44,872 nt of DNA from a virus, in the IMG/VR virus record IMGVR_UViG_3300031565_011202, positions 1-44,872 of that record; one strand, given 5' to 3'. Below are positions 24,693 to 32,517 of the stretch, one piece after another; position 1 is the first letter of the stretch, and the number at the start of each line of letters is the position of its first letter. A program made the translations under genes and the position numbers. The notes under the pieces are model-generated. The model did no database searches. It had not been told where the DNA came from and saw only the letters and a program-made list of their open reading frames with translations.

Positions 24693-25593
24693 AGTCATCT
24701 TCGGTAGCGGCATAATTGGTCTTCTAGCCAAGGAGATCCTGGGCAATAACTGGACAATTATACCTTTCTCACGATCCCGATTCTTCAGTTTCTCACCATC
24801 ACTCGACGACAACTACATAGTCCATGACGAAAAAATAGCCGATTTCATGGACCACCTAAACGCCAAACCCAACCATATGTACAAAGTATCCTACTCCGTA
24901 TTAGGACAACTAGAAACTCACAATCCACAACTCTGCAGCGCCTGGCTTGGCAAAATCTTCGGTGATAACGCCCCGCCCCACGCCGCGGCCTATATGCGAT
25001 CTCGAACTGGATACTTCGTCTATGACCTTCGAATAAACAAACTCTATGAGGCCCTACAAAATAAATGCAAAGCTGAGCTAGAACAAAACGCCAAAATCAG
25101 CATTACCAAGATTGGCGACCACTATTACGAAGCAGATGGGCAACGATTCGACTTTGAAGCCGCTATCAGTACAATACCTCTCAACACACTAAGCAAACTA
25201 TGTGGTGCCAATACACAATTAGAAACCAAACAAGTCTGGTATTACCACATTAAAACACCAGACCTTGACTTCGAAGGTGCCAACCAAGTCCTGGTTGTCG
25301 ACCCAGAATTCGTCTTTTATAAAGTCAACAACGTAGCTCCCGGTCGCTATATATTCCACTGCCTACAAGACGTCCCAATCCCCGGACCATACTTCATGCA
25401 ATTCATATCTAGGTTCGACATCTTAGACGGCACCACAATCGAAGATGTCATACCAGTTGGTCCCAAGCCCGATGTCAAATATTTAGAGAAGTTAGGCATC
25501 CACTGTGTCGGAGCACATGCCGAACACGATTGGTGTGCCGACGTCGGATCGAATATTATGACTCTTCTACGAATAAAGAGTCAACTTGGCTAG
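24685..25593 (+). CDS. FAD/NAD(P)-binding oxidoreductase-like protein
   Basis: A 302-residue protein with an N-terminal dinucleotide-binding motif, MNKVIFGSGIIGLLAKEIL (GxGxxG). It also has the ISTIPLNTLSKL segment that recurs in UDP-galactopyranose-mutase-like and amine-oxidase-like flavoproteins. It is shorter than UDP-galactopyranose mutase and lacks the clear C-terminal FAD motif, so the reaction is unknown. A nucleotide-sugar or redox role would fit the glycosylation genes elsewhere in the window. It ends five bases before the convergent sulfotransferase gene. Confidence 0.65.
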   Translation: MNKVIFGSGIIGLLAKEILGNNWTIIPFSRSRFFSFSPSLDDNYIVHDEKIADFMDHLNAKPNHMYKVSYSVLGQLETHNPQLCSAWLGKIFGDNAPPHAAAYMRSRTGYFVYDLRINKLYEALQNKCKAELEQNAKISITKIGDHYYEADGQRFDFEAAISTIPLNTLSKLCGANTQLETKQVWYYHIKTPDLDFEGANQVLVVDPEFVFYKVNNVAPGRYIFHCLQDVPIPGPYFMQFISRFDILDGTTIEDVIPVGPKPDVKYLEKLGIHCVGAHAEHDWCADVGSNIMTLLRIKSQLG

Positions 25594-25598
25594 GAAAA

Positions 25599-26249
25599 TC
25601 AATCGTCAGCTCTTGTCTTCCCTGCGAGGCTCAAATCCATCTGGCCATCATGGTAGCCTCTGTGCCACTCCGCGGATTCATTCGTTTGATGGTGCATACC
25701 ATGTGTCGCCGCATGATATCCTCGCTGGTATTCAGCCCGTTCCACCTCGGCCTTCACTGGACCGCAATAATCAAGCTCTGAACAACTCAAGAAATTTATC
25801 AAACGAGTATTATAAATATTCGCTATGCGTATGCCCCTTTCTATTGGAAATCCATCCCGACGCTGAAGAGACTTCGCCACCTCTAACGGATTCCTGAAGA
25901 TACTGATAAAATGCGGATTCTCCAGATGCGGCAGATAAAGTCGAATAGTCAATGTCGTGCGTGGATCCTTCCAACCCCATAGCTCTCTAGCTCCTCTGTC
26001 AGACTCAATAGTCTCTATAATTCGCTCACGGAAATGGTCATACTGGTTTAGAATAGCCTGTTCTGGCGGTGGATCATGCCAACTACCCCCAGCACGCCTA
26101 AGTATGGCCCGATTTAGGACTCCGAATGGTCTACTCTCAAAAACATTCCCACCAGGGGTGGGACCCATATAGATCTCATTTAACAGAGCCTTAGATACTA
26201 AACTGGTAGCACTCCTATGCATACCCAAAACCACAAACACTTTGCTCAT
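25599..26249 (-). CDS. Sulfotransferase (PAPS-dependent)
   Basis: A 216-residue sulfotransferase. The N-terminal FVVLGMHRSATSLVSKAL is the 5'-phosphosulfate loop, and FISIFRNPLEVAKSLQRR is the 3'-phosphate-binding segment with the usual Arg and Ser. WGWKDPRTTL is also typical of this family. It moves sulfate from PAPS to a hydroxyl or amino group, often on a sugar, so it may decorate the phage glycan; the acceptor is not visible. Its ATG overlaps the DnaE stop by four bases (ATGA). Confidence 0.88.
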   Translation of the reverse strand: MSKVFVVLGMHRSATSLVSKALLNEIYMGPTPGGNVFESRPFGVLNRAILRRAGGSWHDPPPEQAILNQYDHFRERIIETIESDRGARELWGWKDPRTTLTIRLYLPHLENPHFISIFRNPLEVAKSLQRRDGFPIERGIRIANIYNTRLINFLSCSELDYCGPVKAEVERAEYQRGYHAATHGMHHQTNESAEWHRGYHDGQMDLSLAGKTRADD

Positions 26250-29200
26250 GCAGTATCCCCATCTGGCAGCTCACCCTCTTGATACTCGTTCCATCCACGC
26301 TTACTCCAAAGTGATTTAATAGTAGACCCACGCGCCAAAGCAAAGCCATTCCGATCCCGGTCATACTCAACCTTCAACCGAATCCCAATATCTTTCTCAA
26401 AAAGCCCTTGATCCTGTGTCCCAATATCACCCTCCCAAATAAGAACAAGAGCATTCTGCACCCCATCATTCACAATTAGACGAATGAAAGGCCGGTTCTT
26501 AGCCTTGGTCCTGGCCATCTGTTTCTCAACAACGACCGCCTCCATGTTCCCAGTCAGCTTCGCATGCTCAACAGTGGCCCCACCATCCGTATGATAGAGA
26601 TCAATCGGCGAATGCCAATAATAGCCCAAGAACTCTTCCTCAAATCTTAGAATCTCCCTGAGATCATAATCTTCCGAATAAAAGGACATGATTCTTTCCC
26701 GACTCTCGTCCGCGGTCGGCGAAAAAGCAGACACCTTCTTCGGAATCTTCTTCCTATTAGGAAAATTGTCCTTGAACTCCCGCAACAATCGATCCCGCTC
26801 GGCTAAAACACACTCCTCAGTCCACCCATCCATCTCTAGGCTTCTATCACGATGGTACTGCTTTAACTGAGCAACAGTAATCGGACTATAGACCTTCTCC
26901 TCTATTTTTCGGCCCCTAACTGTACGGCTCACAATCTTGAATTTTTCAGGATCAGAAACTAACCCATGATACTCCACAAACGATGAATCCTTCCACATCG
27001 TTTCCCAAGGAACCTTAACCTCCCCAGTACAGTACTTATGCACATACCACATCCAGGTAGCTTTAACGTTCGGATGCAAATGCTGAAATGAACCCAGCTT
27101 AATCAATCGTTCAAAGAGAACCTTATGTTTACCCTTCTCTTCGATAAATGTATCAATGTCGGAAAAATCGCGCGGATCATCGCCGATCCCATCGGCAAAT
27201 TGCGACGCTAACTTGTCGCCAACCTTCTTCAAACTAATAAGCCCAAGGGCTACGGCCGGTCCCCCCTCCTTAGCCATCTGCCCGGCATGGGCCGTCATAT
27301 TCACTGTCATATGATTAATATCAATCTCACCGAATCTAACTCCTTCGGCTCTCGAGGCCGACATATATCGCGGTAATTTCTTCTGATTGCACCGACTCAT
27401 CACGCAAGCCCACCACTCCTCTGGAAAATAAGCCTTAAGCCAAAGACATTTATATGCCCATAGGCAGTAACTAATCGCGTGGGACAAGTTAAATGCATAA
27501 CGACCAAACGACACCATCCGTTCGTCAAACCACTCAGTCGCCAAACCCTCTCCGAGGTGTTTCTTTGCCCCGTCGATCCACTTTTGCCGCACTGGCTTAA
27601 GTTTATCCTTCCACTTCTTGGCGACAGCCTTACGGGCATCCTGAGCCTCGGGACCGGTAAAACCAGCGATACGTTGCCACATAGCAGTAAGTTCTTCTTG
27701 GTAGCACAATATACCCAATGTGCTCTCGAGTATCTCGACCACCATTGGATGTTCATTGGTTCGCCAAGATTGAGTATTATCATCCCGACGTCTAACATAC
27801 TCAGGTATCATGGCCATCGGTCCGGGATGGCCAAGTCCAAGGAAGATCAATAAATCCTTAAAACTGCGAACCCCATTCATCAAAGTTTGCTGGGCCAATA
27901 CCGTGTCGAACTGGAAAATCGCATCAGTCTTTGATTCATTCGCCAACCCAAGAGCCTTCGGATCATTCAATGTGATCTTAACTTCTTTGCCATCAGCATC
28001 CCAATAAACACCAGCCTGATCTATCTCAGGATCAATATACCGTAGCAGACCATCCATTGCTGACCCACCATCGGGCGGGCGAAAGGTAATGCCATGATTC
28101 CGCTCTACCATCTTACAACATGTATAAATATATTCAAGATTTTTCAGACCAAGGATGTCCCATTTATTATAGCCAAACTTCGAGAGTTGAGTATTGCGAC
28201 CCTCAGTCCAAAGACTAACCCACTGATTAGTCTTCTGATCAAGCTGCATTGGAACATTGCCAAACAGATCCCTATCGGCAATAATAATAGCACCAGCATG
28301 TTTACCCGCATGCTTGATGCGCCCCACCAACCGCACAGCCATATCTATAACATGCGGTTTGTCACGAATAAAATCCATGAAAGAAGACTTAGTACCCCTT
28401 GGCACCAAAGAACCATACTCAGCTAGAATACTGCCAAGCGTAGGCGTCTCAGTATCACCCGATCCACAAACCGGGCACTTAAGTTGTAACCATTTCTCTG
28501 AAGGTACTCCCTCATCCTGCATGCTACAAATAGAAACCCCATTCAGCCCATTATATGTATACCCACAGTCTCGTTCCTCACCAGTTTCGGCATCCCGTAC
28601 CTTCCCACGGCAAACACCAAAACCACCATCCAGCATTTCATTGATATCATCGGGTAACTCCCTAGTCAGTGCAACCGCTGGACTCCTAGCAACATCGAGA
28701 GACTCAGGCCCTCTACGTGCTGTCTGGTCATTCTCCCCGCCATCATCCTCGCTGTCTCGCCCATAGTAGGCAAAATATGCATCGCCGAGTGCCTGCTTCA
28801 ATAGATAAGTCTGCCAGGTACCAACACTAGCAACATTATTGATACCATACCGCTCAGCCGCATACTCTTTGATCTTATCACGAGCCTCTGGAAGACAATC
28901 GATATCGATATCTGGTTTGTCATTGTCCTGAATCACATCAAAGGGTAGATGACCACACTGTTCGATCAGCTCGGTGATATAGGAATGCCGCGTGCTTAGT
29001 ACTAGAGGATCACTACGACAAGCAATAGGATCACAATCAGCATCGCCAGTAAGACGCTTGAGCAACCATGGCAATAAGAGCCCGTGCTTGTTTTGATCGA
29101 ATTTTTTGCGTTCATTGACAATGTCTTCCCAGTAGCGATTGGCACCTTGCTTGTCGACTTCCTCTAACTCAAATTCCAATCGCTTAAGATAGATGCCATT

Positions 29201-29275
29201 CAGCCCCTTATTCTCTAGGGCTTGTAGAGCCATCTTCTTAATTGTGTCCCATTTAATCTCTTTGGTCTTAGCCAT
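26246..29275 (-). CDS. dnaE: DNA polymerase III alpha, catalytic half (split DnaE)
   Basis: A 1009-residue C-family polymerase piece. It carries the palm with DKPDIDID (two catalytic aspartates), the third Asp in KWDILGLKNLEYI, the HAGAIIIA segment, FQFDT, CYQEELTAMWQRIAGF and the fingers motif FNLSHAISYCLWAYKCLWLKA. The C-terminal part includes an OB-like segment (FIRLIVNDGVQNALVLIWE). A cysteine insertion lies near residue 250. It lacks the PHP domain and the GPRG/SAGGSLV loop, which are encoded at 32518-34416. Its first 85 residues look like a degraded copy of the junction region. The ATG overlaps the RNase H-like stop as TAATG. Confidence 0.93.
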   Translation of the reverse strand: MAKTKEIKWDTIKKMALQALENKGLNGIYLKRLEFELEEVDKQGANRYWEDIVNERKKFDQNKHGLLLPWLLKRLTGDADCDPIACRSDPLVLSTRHSYITELIEQCGHLPFDVIQDNDKPDIDIDCLPEARDKIKEYAAERYGINNVASVGTWQTYLLKQALGDAYFAYYGRDSEDDGGENDQTARRGPESLDVARSPAVALTRELPDDINEMLDGGFGVCRGKVRDAETGEERDCGYTYNGLNGVSICSMQDEGVPSEKWLQLKCPVCGSGDTETPTLGSILAEYGSLVPRGTKSSFMDFIRDKPHVIDMAVRLVGRIKHAGKHAGAIIIADRDLFGNVPMQLDQKTNQWVSLWTEGRNTQLSKFGYNKWDILGLKNLEYIYTCCKMVERNHGITFRPPDGGSAMDGLLRYIDPEIDQAGVYWDADGKEVKITLNDPKALGLANESKTDAIFQFDTVLAQQTLMNGVRSFKDLLIFLGLGHPGPMAMIPEYVRRRDDNTQSWRTNEHPMVVEILESTLGILCYQEELTAMWQRIAGFTGPEAQDARKAVAKKWKDKLKPVRQKWIDGAKKHLGEGLATEWFDERMVSFGRYAFNLSHAISYCLWAYKCLWLKAYFPEEWWACVMSRCNQKKLPRYMSASRAEGVRFGEIDINHMTVNMTAHAGQMAKEGGPAVALGLISLKKVGDKLASQFADGIGDDPRDFSDIDTFIEEKGKHKVLFERLIKLGSFQHLHPNVKATWMWYVHKYCTGEVKVPWETMWKDSSFVEYHGLVSDPEKFKIVSRTVRGRKIEEKVYSPITVAQLKQYHRDRSLEMDGWTEECVLAERDRLLREFKDNFPNRKKIPKKVSAFSPTADESRERIMSFYSEDYDLREILRFEEEFLGYYWHSPIDLYHTDGGATVEHAKLTGNMEAVVVEKQMARTKAKNRPFIRLIVNDGVQNALVLIWEGDIGTQDQGLFEKDIGIRLKVEYDRDRNGFALARGSTIKSLWSKRGWNEYQEGELPDGDTA

Positions 29276-29742
29276 TATGCCGCCATAGTACCAGTATCCG
29301 AACCCGATTGAGACTCCGCACATTCCTCGGCCTCGTTGAAACCAGGAATATCCTCAGCCGCAGACAACGCAAATTGTAGCTTATTATAGAAAGTGGTCCA
29401 CTTCCTGACCTTGCTTACGATGTCGCGGTCATATACTTGAGACTCCAAATAATCTGTGTCAGACTTATCCAGAATAGCTTTAACATGCCCAGGACAGACA
29501 AGCACAACATTTGCAGTACGCCGCATCGGCCGAACGACCGCAGCCAGCGCTAGATGCGCAGCCTGCAAATGGGCACGATTGACCGACGCATTGCCAATAG
29601 GATGACTAATCACACGCCTAGATTTTCTACCGTGCTCATCCTCAAATTCTAAAGTAATACAGCATCCAGCCTTCTGTACCAGCTTACCCTCACTGATAGA
29701 AGCACCAACACCATACAAAGTGATGCTAGGATCTAAGGACAT
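29275..29742 (-). CDS. RNase H-fold protein lacking catalytic residues
   Basis: From ATG 29742 (MSLDPSITLYGVGAS) the 155-residue protein follows the RNase HI layout: the first strand with GxGAS, a segment HPIGNASVNRAHLQAAHLAL matching the NNRMELMAA helix, and NVVLVCPGHVKAIL matching the TDSQYV strand. The three key acids are replaced (Asp to Val, Glu to His, Asp to Pro), so it should not cut RNA. It is translationally coupled to the DnaE catalytic half (TAATG) and overlaps the upstream gene by 17 bases, suggesting a structural role near the polymerase. The fold assignment is by pattern only. Confidence 0.6.
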   Translation of the reverse strand: MSLDPSITLYGVGASISEGKLVQKAGCCITLEFEDEHGRKSRRVISHPIGNASVNRAHLQAAHLALAAVVRPMRRTANVVLVCPGHVKAILDKSDTDYLESQVYDRDIVSKVRKWTTFYNKLQFALSAAEDIPGFNEAEECAESQSGSDTGTMAA

Positions 29743-30190
29743 CGACGAGCTCTCCCAGTTTTTGTAGCATGGCTGCATGGCCCGTTTTGGTGGCCATGCT
29801 AAGATCGGTTAAAGTAGACTTCAAGAACTCCACATGCGGCAATAGCTCGGTTCTCGACTCTATACTCTTTTGTGTTATCTGCCAGACAGGAGATAGTGGA
29901 TTATCAAGCCCCTCCATTCTCTCAATCACAGACAGATAAATAGTCTTGGTAAGTAATACAGAAATAGCATTCAACCTTGTCGACGCCTCGGCAAGGTTAT
30001 CATCACACATGTCTGATAAAACATCTATCAAAGAAAGAGTGATACCACCAATATGATCAATAAATCCATTGGTAGCCATCAAATAAATCTTGATAACCTC
30101 TTGTAAGTGCTTGATTTTACGTTTGACCGTTTCCACATTGACCCTTTCTAAATCTAAGAGTTTTTGCCACTCACGCTTGATCGTTTCCAT
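29726..30190 (-). CDS. Hypothetical helical protein (154 aa)
   Basis: Fully helical-looking protein of unknown function. The start METIKREWQKLLDLERVNVETVKRK contains the product of a duplicated 54-base segment, so it has two possible initiation sites: ATG 30190 with AAAGGGG upstream, and a GTG at about 30136 with AAAGGG upstream. It overlaps the RNase H-like gene by 17 bases. Confidence 0.65.
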   Translation of the reverse strand: METIKREWQKLLDLERVNVETVKRKIKHLQEVIKIYLMATNGFIDHIGGITLSLIDVLSDMCDDNLAEASTRLNAISVLLTKTIYLSVIERMEGLDNPLSPVWQITQKSIESRTELLPHVEFLKSTLTDLSMATKTGHAAMLQKLGELVDVLRS

Positions 30191-30235
30191 ACTGACCCCT
30201 TTCTAGATCTAAGAGTTTTTGCCACTCACGATCGT
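30128..30235 (-). repeat. Tandem 54-base duplication of a translation start region
   Basis: Two adjacent copies, 30128-30181 and 30182-30235, each contain the ribosome binding site, a start codon and the following codons (GAAAGGG..., start, GAAACGGTCAAACG in one and GAAACGATCAAGCG in the other). They share the long stretch CTAAGAGTTTTTGCCACTCACG on the plus strand, with a few substitutions elsewhere. Confidence 0.85.
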
Positions 30236-30528
30236 CAATCGATATCCCAATTCTTCGATTTACACTGGGGACATCGCCAATCCTTTTTCACCTTCTGCCA
30301 TTCCCCATCGGTTGGTACAACCATTGTCGTTATCCTGGCGATGATACGCCTCAACTCCATCACTACAAACTCTGCGCCGGTTATAGTTTCTCGCCCCAAT
30401 CTGATTTCATCCTTGAATAGATCACGGCGCAGTTCAGCTATAGAACTTTCACAGAGCGGATTGTACTCATCAAGACTCCAGAAATCATCCTGGGACCAAT
30501 CACAATCATGGCAATGAAGGTACGCCAT
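30235..30528 (-). CDS. Zinc-ribbon protein (97 aa)
   Basis: Small protein from ATG 30528 (MAYLHCHDCDWSQDD). It has one cysteine pair at the N-terminus (CHDC) and another at the C-terminus (CPQCKSKNWD), with a helical charged segment in between (AELRRDLFKDEIRLG). The two pairs could form one zinc site in the folded protein. GAGAGG lies about eight bases before the start. It lies between the homing-endonuclease-like gene and the duplicated start region. Confidence 0.7.
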   Translation of the reverse strand: MAYLHCHDCDWSQDDFWSLDEYNPLCESSIAELRRDLFKDEIRLGRETITGAEFVVMELRRIIARITTMVVPTDGEWQKVKKDWRCPQCKSKNWDID

Positions 30529-30595
30529 CAACTCAACCTCTCTATAAGTACCAAGGAACTACGAAACCTTTACCGCGAAGTATGAATATGGCCAC

Positions 30596-32485
30596 CTATT
30601 TAATAAGTACAAACTTCTTTTTGGGTAGTCCCCACACTTTTAAATAATTAAATACCATTGCATATTCACTTTCCAACATAGACATCTTAGATGCCCGATT
30701 CCACAATGTCTTCTTGTGCATTATCCACCCATCATTACTAACATACCAGTAGTCCTTATTGGTATCTCCAACATATGCCCAGCCACTCGCCAAATATATC
30801 ATACCAGTATGATTAAAATTGGGATCCGCAAATGTGAATAATGAACCAAAATGTGTCAATGCATCTTTGCAAGCCCTCGATAACAACCAAGATCCCAGAT
30901 TTTTAATGTGATAATTTGGATGAATAATAAACCGAGTTAATTCTCCGCCAGGAACATTTCTAGTTGGAGATGAAATAACACAGGCAGCTATTAAAGTATG
31001 ACCTATTCTAACACCATAAATATGCCCACCTCTGCCAATACTGCCTTTATAGTGGTAATTATCAAGCAATATTTTGGCATCTGCAAATGGCACAATACTG
31101 TCAAATTCAACGTCAGATAATGTATAATAGACCGATGGAGTGGGTACAAAATGAATATTGATAAATTGATATATTTTTTCTAACTGGTAAAATTCATGCT
31201 CCCAAACATATAAACGAGTAAAATTGGGGTGCTTCTCCTCTGTGTATTTTGCCTTTTTTTGGTCCCGTATTATTGTATCTGGCAATGTGTGCCAATAATC
31301 GCCTTGAATATCTACAAGTTTATCCCCTATCTTAAAATCCCATCTATATGGTCCAGCATGAAATTGTGTATCATAACTTATATCAAGATCATTTAACATA
31401 CATGCAAATTGACGTTCTAAAGATGATGGGACACCAGCCATCAACTTCATTTTTCTTATATAATCTGGATTCTCCCATAATTTCTGCGTCCTAATACTGG
31501 CGGCTTGCCTGCGTTCATCTGTCCAAGAGTCTCTAACGGCTTGCCTGCGTTCATCTGTCCAAGAGTCTCTAGCGGCTTGCCTGCGTTCATCTGTCCAAGA
31601 GTCTCTAAAAGCCGCAACCATCATCTGACGATATTCCACGTCGCCCCACTTTATTATCATCTCTGCGGACACTTCAGCACGTAGTTCATCATCCCACCAT
31701 GTTTTGCATATATCAGACATCCATTTACATTTCTCGACCGTCCAATGGCTTTCTATCTTCTGTCGATATTTTGGGTCCGCCCAGTTGTGGCTTGACCTAT
31801 GCGACCATACTGCCATATCATCACTAGACAAACCATCTAAAAAATTAAGAAAACCACAAGTCCAGTTGGCACGATATTGAGTATCTTTCCACCGTATCCG
31901 AGCTTGCTCGGCGCTCCTCGCCAAAATAGCATCATTATTATAAAAAGATTTCAAGCCAGAGATAACTTTATTTCTATATTCACTATCCTGCCATAGCGCA
32001 GCGGACTGTTGAGACATGCTCTGTCTGTAAGAGTCATCTTGCCATAATTTCTTAAGCTTCTTAGAACACGCTTTGATAGCAGAAGGACGTGCGGATTTTA
32101 ATGATTCCCTGGCTTTATCTGGATCGAAACCGTTTTTAAATTTGGCTATATACTCGGGATCTTTCCATAATTCAATAGCTCTCTTTTGGGCAGACTCTTT
32201 CAATTCTTTGGTATGTCTGCGTTGCTTCTGTTTTTGTGCATATTTTGGGTTTTCCCATTTCTTTTTGATGGCCAAAGAGGTGGCCTTGGATCTGGATTCT
32301 GATTTATTGCTACAAGGAACACACCTATAAAAACCATCTTTGCGAGAAACTCTATAGTGATAGTGTTTTGTGGCAAACTTCTGTTTGCCACAAACATCAC
32401 AAGCAATAACAACTTTTTGGGTATTCGGAAATCTATCAGATTCACGTAATCCAAATACTTCAAATGTAGCTTCCCAATCGATCAT
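30596..32485 (-). CDS. Homing-endonuclease-like protein: Trp-Asp repeats, Vsr-like nuclease, Mom-like acetyltransferase
   Basis: A 629-residue multidomain protein. Residues 29-58 form a four-cysteine zinc motif (CDVC, CVPC). Residues about 70-345 contain roughly a dozen short repeats of the form W-x-D/N-x-x-Y/R (KKWENPKY, ELWKDPEY, KLWQDDSY, DSWTDERR), probably a DNA-reading array. Residues 354-435 look like a Vsr/EDxHD nuclease: SSLERQFACML, WDFKIGDKLVDIQGDYWH and LYVWEHEF. Residues about 455-600 resemble the Mom-like GNAT fold (YHYKGSIGRGGHIYGV, GELTRFIIHP, FADPNFNHTGMIY). It lies 32 bases after the DnaE N-terminal half, as free-standing homing genes often do beside split genes. Nuclease specificity is unknown. 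Confidence 0.75.
   Translation of the reverse strand: MIDWEATFEVFGLRESDRFPNTQKVVIACDVCGKQKFATKHYHYRVSRKDGFYRCVPCSNKSESRSKATSLAIKKKWENPKYAQKQKQRRHTKELKESAQKRAIELWKDPEYIAKFKNGFDPDKARESLKSARPSAIKACSKKLKKLWQDDSYRQSMSQQSAALWQDSEYRNKVISGLKSFYNNDAILARSAEQARIRWKDTQYRANWTCGFLNFLDGLSSDDMAVWSHRSSHNWADPKYRQKIESHWTVEKCKWMSDICKTWWDDELRAEVSAEMIIKWGDVEYRQMMVAAFRDSWTDERRQAARDSWTDERRQAVRDSWTDERRQAASIRTQKLWENPDYIRKMKLMAGVPSSLERQFACMLNDLDISYDTQFHAGPYRWDFKIGDKLVDIQGDYWHTLPDTIIRDQKKAKYTEEKHPNFTRLYVWEHEFYQLEKIYQFINIHFVPTPSVYYTLSDVEFDSIVPFADAKILLDNYHYKGSIGRGGHIYGVRIGHTLIAACVISSPTRNVPGGELTRFIIHPNYHIKNLGSWLLSRACKDALTHFGSLFTFADPNFNHTGMIYLASGWAYVGDTNKDYWYVSNDGWIMHKKTLWNRASKMSMLESEYAMVFNYLKVWGLPKKKFVLIK
31501..31608 (-). 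repeat. Three tandem copies of a 36-base unit
   Basis: Units at 31501-31536, 31537-31572 and 31573-31608 differ only in the last base. They encode RDSWTDERRQAA repeats in the DNA-reading region of the homing-endonuclease-like protein. Near identity at DNA level shows recent expansion. Confidence 0.95.
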
Positions 32486-32517
32486 ATAATATTTTTGCTC
32501 GAATACACGACTTGGAC

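Noticed and set aside
25560-25582. 7-base inverted repeat GACTCTT/AAGAGTC as terminator
   Set aside because: It is short, lies inside the coding end of the oxidoreductase gene and has no U-run on either strand.
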